This document shows positions 37,304 to 50,100 of a stretch of 64,000 bases of DNA, piece by piece (within the stretch, counting starts at the first letter, position 1; each line of letters starts with the position of its first letter). The stretch is from positions 248,001 to 312,000 of the forward strand of contig JAQGDQ010000073.1 in NCBI GenBank assembly GCA_030141605.1. Reading direction: 5' to 3'. The stretch comes from Tubiluchus corallicola. Lineage: Eukaryota; Priapulida; Priapulimorpha; Priapulimorphida; Tubiluchidae. The notes under the pieces are model-generated. The model made no database searches and was not told where the DNA came from. It saw only the letters and a program-made list of their open reading frames with translations. Position numbers and translations under genes: made by a program.

Positions 37304-40300
37304 CTAGCGGCCCCTAGCTTGATAAGTACCCCTCCCGCCACCGCGCCCATCTCTGGAAATTCCACCCCGACCACGACCGCCCATCATGCCCCTGGGGGGG
37401 CCCATACGTATACCACTTCCGGGTCTTTGATCACCAGCTCCACGACGGTCGTCCATCCGCGGCGGCATTCGTGACTTTTTCTCTTCAATGTTAAGACGAT
37501 GATTTCCACGAAAAAACTTAGGTGGCCTCTCTGACAAAGCCTTCTGCACGGCCGCCTCATCTTCAAAGATTACAAACCCATAGTTCTAGAAAAACATAAT
37601 TATTTAAAAAGACTGTGAATCTTACAGTGCTAATTCAACAATCTACTTCAGACAGAACAGATTCTACTATAAAGGATTCAGACATCGTTACTGTGAATAA
37701 TTATTGCCCGCTTTATGAAACAAACACAGAATGTGCGATCACACATACAAGTGTAAAGCTGTCAGCAAGTTACACAGCTTAACAGTACCAGAACTAAACT
37801 TTAAACTTGGATAAACTTAAAATTATCTAAGATTGGATAATTCCATGATTAGGGTGAATGAGGAACCTCAGGTTTCTTTTCAACAATCGTGACTTTTCAA
37901 CAATAGTTAAAGTACACAAAGAACATGGAACATAATAATTTACTCCTGTTGAATTTAACACAAACAAAAAAACAGACAGAAAAAGTTAAGTACATGGACA
38001 CAAACGAGCCAACTAATTAGCTTACAATCACTAAAATATAGGTGCAGAGTGACTCAAACATAGAGATTTGGATACATTATATCACAGTGTATATAGCAAC
38101 ATTGTTCTAAAATAATCACATATGATAGTACTACTGCACTATTAAACTCACAGAACAAAACTTTCGAAGAGTAATAACTTTAAAATTAAGTATTAAACTA
38201 CAAAATTGTAATACAACAAGCTGTTTGGTCACCAAAAAAGATTTTTTACAAATAGTTTTGACGCTCCTAAATTAGCTAACTACTATAAAAACAACCACCT
38301 AACTTAAACCTGCAATCAATGTTCTTTAATCCTTATAAATACACATTGCATAGCTATGAGCTATTTGCTCTGAACTTACCGGTACTGTAGGCCGCCCTTG
38401 TCCAGTTTTTGTATTTATTTTGATGTCAATAACTTTACCATAATCTAAAACATAGAAACACTGTGCGATAACTATCTAATTTCCATAAAGAGTTATAATT
38501 AATTAATTAATTAATGAAACTAATATAAATTAGCAACTTCACACTGATTTTAAGCTCCAAAATCTGCTTTAAAACAGATATTTTAATTAAAAATCAAACC
38601 AGTGAAAGTGAGAAAATCTTCAACTTGCTAAATAAATAAATACAAAAGTGCATTCAAATTTTATCGGGGATTTTATTTCATTCTTTTCACACAATTTGTA
38701 ACTGTCACAAATTTGATGAAATCGAGAAATTCACACTATAGAACACAATTTCACAGACAAGCACACAAAACGTAACGCACACTATCAAAGCACTGTTTTA
38801 CCTTCCCAGGTATAAGAAAAGCTCATTTGGTTGTTGCGACTGGTATTATGTAAGCCAAGCTAACCTATATTATTTTTTCACAAGAGAAGCTGCACTATTT
38901 GCACTCTCGAATTATTTATGCATTTCTGCCTGTGATGCACAAATGATAATGAAATCTCGGGAAGGAGTATACAATTCCCCACACAATTTAACTACCCTAC
39001 CCTAAATCTAATCACAATCTGCTTCTGGGGGGAACCACAATTACCCTACCCTAACCCTAATCCACTTCTGGAACTAATTCCTTATGTGTGGGGAATTGTA
39101 AACTTTAGCCAAATACTGCACTGTTCATTACCTGAGCAATCTACTCTAGCAGTTGTACAAGTGCAGTTCCGGAAACACTAATCAATTAAACTCAATTTCA
39201 GAACACTTGCAAGTTCTTTGAAATTAATTACATTCCCATGTAATTGTCTTAGTATGAACTGACTGCAAATTCATTTTGCAGGCATGTGGCTTTCCGCATT
39301 TGTGTTTGATCCTGCGATTCTATGATTAATCAAACCCTGATCTGTGTAGTTTGTGCTCCCTGGTTTTATACTTGTAACTTAACAACACTCACAAAGTTAT
39401 CAAGCTTACAGCCAGCATGCAAACAGGGTGCAATGAACACACATTTTCATCATCCAAACTGAACTCAATTTTTTTAAGCTTAAGAGCCACCGAACCGAAT
39501 CTTAACAGAATGATCGGCAATGTTGCTGAACCGAACAATTAATCAAAACTGAACCAAATTTTTTGGTAATTCGAATCGAGAATAATCACAAACTCTGTAA
39601 CGATCTATCATTTTAAGTTAGTGGTGTTTGGTGAACAGTGTAAAATTTTTCTGATTACTACGGAAAGGATTATTCAGGGAAAAAAATTGTTGAGCTGAAT
39701 ATTCAATGCATTCCTTAGTACATCCTAACATGGCTCCACAAGTATTGAATTTTGGGCAGCTGCAATAGGAAATTCATTAACAAAGTAGAGGTAAAACGTT
39801 ATTACGCTGTAAGCGATGTGTATGAAATTTAAGATTCGGCAAACTAAATCCACAACATTGATACAAATTTAAATACAATTGAAGTGACGTTAAAGGGACT
39901 AACTTACATTCAAAATGCTGTTTCAGTTCATCATCCTTCACTTCTTGTGGTAAGTTGCCGACGAACAACTGCTGTGTGTCCGGGTACCGAGAAATAGCGC
40001 TCATACCTCCACCACCAGGTGGTTGACCTCCCACAGTACTGGCAGGCACACCGATACCTGCGCGTTTCTCTACACTGCCGCCTGGAGTGCCATCACCGTC
40101 TCCTCCTGTGAAGCTACCGGCCCGCGAACTCGGTCCTGAGGATGAAGCAGTTACAGGACCAGCCATGCCGCCTCCAGCCATACCTGCAGAAAAAATGTGT
40201 AGTATTAATCGAAAACAAAGAAAGATAGCCTTACTGTTATCGCAAACTAATTATTAAGAAAGTACAGAGCTCCAAAGTTTTATGTAAACCCAATAGACAT

Positions 40301-43300
40301 TCAGTATATTATCAGTCATTTCAAAAAAATCATAAAGCAACCAAGCGCTGTGGAGCAATGGACTAAGAAATAATAATTACAGAGTAGAGGAGAAGTGTTA
40401 GTGTTCAGCACTAATAATAACTAAACAGTCAGCATAGCACTAAATGAGCTGTTTAAAATGGACGAGTGAAAACAGGAAAATGCCTCTAGACCATTTTATC
40501 TGTCATATTGCCTCCAGCATGGTGGGTCAATGTTCGAATGTGGCTAAGATACAACAGCCAACTACATATCTCATCTTAAATATAAAGACAAACCTTTTCT
40601 TGCTAAATATATATGTTCCCGTCCTGCAAACAACAGTCAACAACATAATTATGTAGTTCCTGCAAAATGCATTCTAAAATCTCACAGCAATGATGCTTCT
40701 TGGACCAATGAAAGTGTATTTCAAATTTAGCCGATGGTTGTTCCCAGACCAAATATGCCTAGGCGGAACAGCTACAAAATGCTTATGGTATAAAATCAAG
40801 TCGGTATTCCCTATAAATTTCATATACAACCGTTAAGCTTCCACTTTTCATCTCTTTTAAAGCAAAAACTACCAAACCATGCCTAACTTATGCTATGGAT
40901 TATGGATTGAACAGGCCATGCAAAAGCGGGCAGAACATTCCAACTACTGAATTTACTACCAGCAGTGAAATATAGCTCGACTCACATTCAAATAGAATCT
41001 AAAAGGTCTGAAGCATAAGAAGTAGAACTTTCTGGAGGTCTCAAAATAGCTCATTTAGAAATGGAAAATTAATGCGAACTGTACAGTTTGAAAACCACTA
41101 ACATGTTTGTAATGACATAAAGACTAAGAATCTTCTATTTGGCATTATAATGCCATGAATACATACCTCCTCGCTGACCGTAATTCATTGGGCCACTAAC
41201 TCTGCCTGATCCACGCATTGAACGTGGTGCCCTCTGTGGTTGCGGGGCAGAACTAAATGTAGCAGCGTCCTTCACCAGGTCAGGCTGGGGTTTGGTCGTC
41301 GCAGAAGCAGGGACTGATGGCTGCTGGATCGTAGATGGTACTGTGAAGTTCATGGACTTCGTGCTCGCCATTTTAGCATATGTCTTCGGCCCCTGGTCTT
41401 CACCTGCAAAACAATCAAACAAAAGTTATAAACTAGCAGTAAGGCTGTCAAAAAGGAATCCAAGACCAGAGAAAGTAAAGCCACTACAATTGTAGAAAAA
41501 TATTTTTTACCAAACTGAACGCCTTAGCTGACAAACTAGAATACTTCATTAAACATATGAACACAACTCAGAGTTCAAACGCCAAGGTTTTTCACTGCAT
41601 TGTAAAAGAGTGTGAAGTTTCAGACCCAGCAAAAGTCTAGGTATATTCTACATTGGATTTCAGAGCTAATAGCAGGAACTTAATCAACCAGGTAATTTGG
41701 ACAAAGCCATCCAATCAAAGCTGAAAAACCACAGCAAACCAGTGGTTGCTCATAGCTAAAATTACTGGGGGTGCTGCTTCAGAAAATCTTTAGCCATTGT
41801 TTTAATTTTGTGTAAACAAACAAACATATGTAATTTTAATATTGTAATTGTAATTTTAGACAAAGAAACAAACATACTAAAGTTTGTACATAAACTTGAT
41901 AAACTCCTAAACAAAAAAATATTTTTTGCTTACTAATAGCCTAAATTGTCGCAGTCCAATCTGTTCACGGTAAGCACGTGACAACTGACAACAAACTGTG
42001 CGAGCAATAGCACTTTCTCTACCTGGGCTCAGACATGTGAGCATGGCCGCATGTGCACAACAGCCAAACACCACATTCTGGAGCGCACTGGGCTGAGCTG
42101 TGAAGCAAACAGTACTACCCTCACATACTCTGGTTCCGTACAAGTATAAAGAAAGAACCAAAGAAAAGACTCATTTCATTGAATATTATCGATAACATCG
42201 AGTGAAAATACGGGGTGTTGTAGTTCTATAGTACTTATACACAAGCCACCAGTGCTGCAAATTTTCAAAGTTTCAAGGCTTTTTTATAACATTCTACAGA
42301 ATTCAGGTGCACATAATCTTCACCTGTTGGCTCAGACTGCATTTCCCCAGTAGCATCTTCCATTGGAGGCACCTCTTGCTCAGCCTCTGGCTCTGACGAC
42401 ACCACGTCGTCCATGGTTTCCGTGGGCTCAGCCTCCTCAACCAGCTGCTCAGGTTCAGCATCATCCAACCCTGCAGTACCATTAGTCGTTGGCACAAGCT
42501 CATCATGCTGATAGTACTGAGCCGGAGCTACAACTTGATTTTGTAAGTTGTTTTCAGTTAGGCCTTCCATATCCGTCTCGGCTGAAAATGAAAACTCAAA
42601 TCATTGCAAACAAATAAATCAAGAAAGCACAAATTGCTGATAACAGATAAAACGAGTAAGCACCTTGGGCCAACAAAATTACAAAACAATATAGAATACG
42701 ATCACTTCAAAAAAGCATAAAATCTGAGATATCTGTACAAATTTTCGTGCTTAAACCATGCACCAGTATGGTTAAACTTTGCTTACCAATTAACTGCTGA
42801 TACAGTGAAACAACTTCAGAGAAAAGTTTACAGTGTGATCTTTAGCTTAAGTTTTTCAGTAAGGACTGCAGCTGTTAAGCATGCTTGCAAAGTTTCACAA
42901 AGCAATTTAGATATAATTTCCAGAATACTTCTTAATTAAGGCCTTAAATTCGTATATTTTCAGACGAAAGTAAAATGTAAATCAAAAAGTTTTACAAACT
43001 GTGTAAGAACAGCAAGTCTAGAGATATAAAAGTCAAAACAGGAAAAACACACCAGAGCATAAAGTTATGTCAGAATTTTTAGATCTCTTTTCCATTTAAG
43101 TTTGGCAATATAAAATTGTAAGTAAAAAAATATGTATAAAAATGAGAATTTAAATGTCCATGTTAAAAGCATTTAGACAGCAACACAAAAAAACTTTAAA
43201 AATCAGGTATTTTTCACTAAAGTGCAAGCAATAACAAACTGAAGATGATGTTTGAGTAGAACGATATTCCAGTATCATGTAAAAGTGCATGTACAAATAC

Positions 43301-46300
43301 CAAAGTCTGTGAACATGTGGTCCTTACCTGTTACAGTGCCAACATCATCAACTTCACTCTCGTTATCATTGAAAACTTCGTCTTGGTACCGAAAGATGTC
43401 ATTGTGCACATAATACTTTTTCGGGGATTGCGGCGCCAAGACAAAGGTTTGCATAAACCGTCTCATAGGCTGTCCGTTGTTCGACAGCTCACCAGTCACC
43501 TGTATGCAGGAAAACTTTCTTATAAAAACCAACCTTATAAAAAAAGAAAGTTTGGTATTTCTTTCCTGCATTAAACATTGCTGAATGTAGAAATAAATCA
43601 TTTTTGAGATTTCGCTATTATTAGCAACACAAAATCTACTCTAAGCTATACTGTCTTATCACTAAAAAGTTCACTAAACCACTGCAAAGAAATTACAAGT
43701 GCCACAAACTGAGACACCAAAGCAAATGTTGTGCAGGTGTTATGGCTATTTTAAGCTATTACTGGGCTGATGTAATGATGCTCAAGGGACAATTTTTTTC
43801 ATACTACATTTCCAGCTTCTACCGTTACTACTTGAACTGTGAAAACTGTTTGGCTCTTTTGTTTGCAACTGATAAAAAGGGCACCAATTTTACTTTGATT
43901 TATCTTTGAACAGCTCTGACCCACTTCACTTTTTATCGGATTTATGGAGCTATTTAAAATAATTACCTTTGACAAGCTTTGTCCAGAAACTTCTTTATTT
44001 GCTGTAGGAGTGCCATATCAGTACTCGCAATATGCGAAAAAGATGTAATTTGAACGCAATAACATTTCATTCACTAACTTAAGACCTGGACACATCTTAT
44101 AAATAATTAGCAACTTTAGTATATACAAAACCTGGATGTTTCACATTACAGGCAAAAAACTAACAATTTTTAGCACCATATGAAACCCGAGTAACTGCTG
44201 TGTACCTGCACCACAACACCATTGCTAAGTGTAGCGTGACTGTCCACCTGGCGGATTTTGGCGTGGCAGTCTCGAAAGTTCAACTGCATGATTTTCTTGT
44301 GAATTTCCTAAATCCGAAGAAAAAAGAAATAATAAAAAATCGGTAAAATCTTGTAAATTAATATGTGTTAAATTCAATACACACATGGTTAAAGTTTAAT
44401 CAATTGAGCAAGATAATGTAAGTCAAGCAGCTGCTGAAATTAAAAGTTTCCATTTGGAGTCGAAATGAAGTTAATGAAGTTGTAGTTAACAGGAAACAAT
44501 TTCCAGGTAAAGAATTTCACAGAATTATAAGGGGAAAAAAAGAAGCATCAAGAAAGCTTTATGTCACAGCAGACTTTGATAAGAAAGATTGCAGGGTTGA
44601 TCTCCAAAACAGAGCTGATGATAGCATTTTGCAATTTACCAAATTGGTATAAATAAGGGACTGGGGCATCAGCATATGTGCAGCTGCAGTACTCCAAGGA
44701 AGAATAAATGATAAAATAGAGTATGGTACGATATGCAAAAGATCTGATTTTGCACTAGGCTTTAGATGCTGTAGTAAGTGAGCTAATTTATGATTCGTAC
44801 CTGCTGCCCTTGTACTGGTTCCTCCTCCTTTCCTCCTTCATCAATGCTTCCATGAAGAAATAATGAGTTGTGACTATAAAACCTAAAAACAAAAGACAAG
44901 CATCCATAAACACTAATGGTCTAAGGATCAGTTCTAACTACTTATCAAGCTTCTGTCACCAATACTTCTAATAAACAATTTTACAAATTTGGTTAACACT
45001 GACGTGTACAGAATCAAAGAAGAATATAAAAATACTACAACAAAATCTCAGCATGAATTCCTGTAAACAAACTTGAAAATCAAAAATTAAGACTGACAGT
45101 ATACTTCTACATTCACACCCCATCAAAATGTGTGTGAAACAATCTTGAAACAAATTTAATCTGTGTGGCAGAATTTTGGAAAAGTCTCATTTGAACCAAT
45201 CAAGTTTATGTTCAGTCAATCGGAAGGATATTAATTTTACTGTTTCTTATAATGTTAATAAAAGGGCACGTCAATGCTTTTTATTATAATATACCAGCAC
45301 AAGCTGAAATAATAATATACAAAATTTGTCCTCACATATCCCAATTCTAACACATAAAAATTTGTTCTTTAGTGATTCAGTTCTAATTTAAAGAATTGGT
45401 TGAAACAGACCATATTTAAAGCTCAGGTTAAAGCGTCGTCATTCCATCATGTGCAGTATAATGACAGCAGGCATCTGTCGCTGACACACGAGTTTCAGAC
45501 GCAAATTATATCATCATAGCAAAAAAGTAGTTGTGAAATAAAAAAGATGCAATGATAGGGAAAGTATAGAACTGCTCAATGGTATGATTAATCATTGAAT
45601 ACTGGCAACATGTAAAGTTGAAAACATTAATAATGTAAGGTAGATGATAATTATTAGCCCATACGACAAAACTGTGCAAGCAGAAAAAAATTGATTTTGT
45701 AGATATAGGAGAGGTGAACCTAGTTGGACATCTGAAGGGTTAGAAACATCTCTAAATGAACATTTGTGGATAAGTAAAAATGAAAGTTTTGTTTTTACTA
45801 AATAATGTGAACTAATTGACACTTAATAGGTTCATGTGTGGTAATAACAAACCTCTTGTATAAAGAAGGCCTACATTAGGACACACTAATTAAGACAATT
45901 AAGAAAAACTATAAATTTTAATGTTTTTTGCAGTACCTCAAGTACTTTATATAAATTATTATCAACATGCGTATTGACAGCTTATTTAACCTGTAAAACT
46001 ATCTTACTACCTAAGCTATGACATCAATTTTATAGAAGATCTGGTGATTTATTCGATAAGCTATTACTGTTAAATTAATCAGTAATTGTGATGGTCAACA
46101 ACAAAAAGCTGAGGCAAGTAAACAGCTATCAATTACGTACTGCAATTAAACAGAGTCACAAGCTTTTTCCTTATATAATTCCATTCATTTCAGCTTTCGA
46201 AGAAAAACCGATATAATTTATGCCGAAATTTCCTTCACCACTAATTAAAATTCAGATCTAAGCTATTTTTCAGAGAAAGTTATTGTCCTTTTTAACTCAT

Positions 46301-47137
46301 TCAAGAATGCAACTTTACTATGACACATAACAGGCAAATTTATTGCACATATTCAGTGCCTTTAGTTTTGATAAGAGGCCTGCTGTACAGCACAGCTAAG
46401 TGTTTACATGCTGTGTCAATAATGATCCTAGTGATGCAATCGTATTTCACAGTTAACATGTAAAGAGCAGGGACCTCGCATGTAAACAACCCAGTTACTG
46501 TACTGACACAGCCACACTTCCTACAAGTACAAGATAATTTCTAGACAGCTAACTACAACGTTTAAAATAACTAAATTTACACCACAATAATTAATAGATT
46601 CAATCAACCACTTTGTGAAATAACCAAACTTATAAATTGCAAACCATTACACGATTATATTAGTTATAATGGATTTATTTTAAATACTGAACAGCTCTCA
46701 ATTTGTAAATTTAATCCTGCCTTGACAATCTGAGTTTACGACAATTATAAATTTTTAAATCTTGGGTTCACATGAAAAGACTACTACCTTAAATTTCAGT
46801 TTTCTTAAGAAGATTGACATTTTATCACAAAATCAATTAAACAGGCTCAACACAAAACCAAACTTGAAATCTGTCTTTCGGCTAGCATAACGCACTCAAA
46901 TACAATGTACTGTACTTGTGATAAATCACAAATGATTTTGTTGCAAAAACTATTACTCTGGGATTTATTGGATAAACTAAGAAAAACAAAACCGTGCAAA
47001 GATTAAATGAATACTGAGAGCTTTAAATGTTACCTGTGTAGATGAAGAGGTGCCTCATGTAGCAAGGTATAGTACTGGCGTACAAATTCTCGTCCGACAC
47101 ACTGCGGACTTGGTACATCATTGCTAGCCATCACCAT
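37304..47137 (-). CDS. G3BP: G3BP, stress-granule assembly factor (NTF2-like, RRM and RGG domains)
   Basis: Nine exons, phases agreeing: 47137-47034, 44882-44801, 44307-44206, 43499-43328, 42581-42324, 41403-41167, 40183-39908, 38444-38380 and 37585-37304; 525 residues (human G3BP1 466, G3BP2 482). Exons 1-4 encode the NTF2-like dimerisation domain: [35 protein letters not shown] and [15 protein letters not shown]. Exon 5 is acidic ([13 protein letters not shown]). Exons 6-7 are a proline/glycine/serine linker. Exons 7-9 hold the RRM, with RNP2 LFVGNL and RNP1 NYGFVIFED, then an RGG tail rich in RGRGG and GRGG. In animals G3BP binds RNA and nucleates cytoplasmic stress granules. Start MVMASND matches the human start MVMEKPS. 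A 5' leader exon portion continues to 47185, where an acceptor shows an upstream non-coding exon. Confidence 0.95.
38498..38515. repeat. (TTAA)n microsatellite
   Basis: Four TTAA-type units in tandem, in a G3BP intron. Confidence 0.7.
38971..39099. mobile_element. short inverted-repeat element with telomere-like CCCTAA units
   Basis: A perfect 15-bp inverted repeat, ACAATTCCCCACACA at 38971-38985 and its complement at 39085-39099, encloses about 100 bp. Inside are two stretches built on CCCTACCCTAA/CCCTAACCCTAA and two CTTCTGG units, as if an inner segment was duplicated. It looks like a miniature DNA transposon in the G3BP intron between 38445 and 39907. No clear target duplication is seen. 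Confidence 0.6.
41740..41794 (+). repeat. short hAT-like repeat end, shared with 18706-18770
   Basis: It starts CAGTGGTTGCTCATAGCTAA and ends GGGTGCTGCTTCAGAAAAT, the same order as the segment near 18.7 kb on the opposite strand. It lies in the G3BP intron between exons 5 and 6. Confidence 0.4.
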
Positions 47138-47185
47138 GACCTCTGACACGAGTTTATTTACAATAAACTACAAATTTACAAGAAC
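47138..47185 (-). other. G3BP 5' UTR part of coding exon 1
   Basis: Upstream of the start codon on the minus strand there is a good acceptor (polypyrimidine tract then TAG, ending at 47186). The 48 bases between it and the ATG would be 5' leader, so transcription starts further to the right; no first exon could be fixed. Confidence 0.55.
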
Positions 47186-50100
47186 CTAAAAAAGAGTGAG
47201 ATTCTGTGTAAACAATGCAACCAGTTGCACATCTTACCAAAAAATGCAATGTTTTAAAAAAAGGATAAAACTTACATAAGTGAAAATACCAATGAATATA
47301 AGAAAAATCTGCTCAAATCACTGTAACAAAGTTAAGATCCACAATAGCATTTAAATACTAACACATTGCCTAACATACTTTTGGCAGAAATACTTTTTCA
47401 TTGAACAAAACCCAAGCTCGATACAACACAGGTAAACTGTTTTTTGGATATATAAATTTACAGAAGTTCACAACAATATATTTATAACAGAAAGATACAA
47501 ATCTTTAATAATAATGTAAAGCTAAATTTTGATTACTTAAAACACAAATAATTTTTTTATTTTTCAAGACTCATTTTTACAAACAAAGAATTGTCAAAAC
47601 AAGGCATGATACTGGTGAATGAGTCACAGACTCAAGATATTGGGGACAACAAAAATAACATGCAAGTAGGAACACATTAGATTTGTTAAGCAAAGTTCAA
47701 AAGGATATGCTATGTAGGTTTTATCTATATGGAGCAATTGATGCAGGGTCAGTTGTATTAACTGTTCAGTTAGTGTCATCAATCATCTAAAACTGTCCGC
47801 AAGCCAGAGCGACAATAAAAATACTTTTATTTGCGCCCAATTGCCCGGGTAACACTTTTATCGTACACCCAGCCAGGAATTCTATACTTTTTGTACATTC
47901 ACATTTTTTAAATTTAATTGTAACAGCTAAGTTTAGGCGAGGACATAGCCATGTTTTTCTTCGGCTAACCTTCGACAAAGGTTGCCGTAATGGGCGCTAA
48001 AAAGTAAGAAGTATCGTATTTGCCATCAAATCAGAGTATTAATGGCTGAGTAGTGTTGCCGTTTATATGATAATTATCAGAACATACGTTCCTACAATAT
48101 GAAAAAGAGACTATAGGATAATCAATATTTAGTAAACTAAACAAACAACATGTGAAAAAACTTGCATTAAAAAAATTTAAAACGTTAGTGCTAACAAGTG
48201 GGAAATAAACAAACTTTTAACTGATTTTAAATATTGCACGATTCAGCTTAAAACACATTCAAAAAGCTTTAGAAATATTTAAAAAAAACATTTTTGCCTC
48301 TCCCCACTGAGCTCATGAGGTAAGACAATTTTTTTATGTAGTTTGCCCCAGTCAAGGGATCTTTAGATGACATCTATAATGCTGCAGAGTTAAATGTCAT
48401 CACTCATTGTTACCATTACATAGTAGTCAATATCAGTTGAGGCATCAGTGCACTACACAAAATTTCTTCAGATTCTCTCTATAAAATGAAACTCTAATCA
48501 AGGTAGTGGATAAGGGGTGTTACAAGTACCTAAGTGCACAAAAATGATTATAACACATAATTCTATTACTGATAATGTTTCTCCTTATTTTTCCGTTGGG
48601 ATTATAAGGAAAAGGAAAACAATGGTAGAAGCAACATCATAAAAACGGAGATTGATACTCAGGCACATTCCTAAGATCAGGTACAACAACCAATTTATCA
48701 AAACTGAGAAAGATGAAGGCCTTTTAAAAATGTCACCTATTTGTAAAAATTGTATTAATAGGCTGTTTCTTGCATGTAACTGAAAACACAATCAAGCTAT
48801 TAAACTGCGATAGTCACATCACTCATTAGAATGAAGCAACAAAAAATAAAAGGCAGTTTTTCAATTCTTTCGCTATCAAGTGCAGCTTCATGTATATAAG
48901 ATGTAATTCCTGTAAGTTTTATGCAATAGTTAACAAAGCTGTTATTGGCACTTTAATTTATAAAGTTGAGCTTTCAGTGTGAACACGGTCATATCAGTTT
49001 CCTTTTCCAAACGCTGTTTTGAGGGAAAATATGTCTGCCTCCATGTGAACTTCGACAAGAACTTTATCTGACCTCACAGGAAAAACTACGAATCAGGCCA
49101 AATTTGTGGTTAGAGCACGTAAATAACTACACAAAAGAAACTGCTAGTACTTTTCCTGCAAATATGGGTACAGGTCGCACCTCGCCGAAGATAAATAAGT
49201 AGCGAGCTCGGTTTTTCTTTCTCGAAAAACCGCAAGAACAGTCCGTAACACGCAAACAAATGGCGGGACATGCGGACAAAAATAACAAGTTTTTACTACA
49301 CTCTTGAGAAAGAATAGTAAACAACTGCTTACCTAAAACACGTATACTGGTTGCCTAAAGACAAGACGTTATACATACATCAGAACACAAGTAATGTGCG
49401 CCTCACAGACATATAATTTAAAAAAAATTTAAGAGAAATATCGGTATTGTTACACATGCAGAGTTAGGTGGTAGTCACTAAAGTACGCATGTGTGGTTTG
49501 TGAACACCCCTGCGCCAAGCTATGAAGACCCCAAAGTTGCATTGGTTCCGACCATAGAGCCGTCCAAATGTTGATCACATTGGCAATTTAAGCATAAGTT
49601 TTGATTTTTTACAGTGTTACTTTACAATGTAATAACTGCAGTACTGAAGCGAGCTAGCAAATGGATTAATAGTTACAAGAAAAACTATATGTATAGGCAG
49701 TTGTAATATGAGTGCTTCTTGAGCCTGTCATCACTAAGATTAATAACATGAATAAAAATTTCAGTGTTATAACATGAAAGACATAAATAATCTATTTTGA
49801 GATCATAAGGAGCATTCAACACTTTATTCAGGTTACAGGCAGTTTTATTTGCCAAACTGCATCCAGCATCCTTACGAGAATATGTAATATTTATCATTAA
49901 GACTCTCTGCCAAAATGTTCAGGACATGTTTCCTATTACGAGAATTGTATTTGATAGTGAGTTAGATTCCTGTCCCGTCACAACTACTCAGCATTAATAT
50001 TAGGCCCTATTTTTTAATACTAGATGCTTGCCGTATGAAGTACGAGTATGAAACTTTATAGACATGCTGACAAATTACACATGCACACTTGAGTTACTGT

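Noticed and set aside
41907-42161. 84-codon minus-strand frame in a G3BP intron
   Set aside because: Splice phases skip it, it has no family resemblance, and it may be part of an old repeat.
42265-42323. Extension of G3BP exon 5 past the GTGAAG donor
   Set aside because: Reading on gives a stop and no match to G3BP; splicing to 41403 keeps phase 1 and restores a G3BP-like sequence, although both junctions happen to read GTGAAGA.
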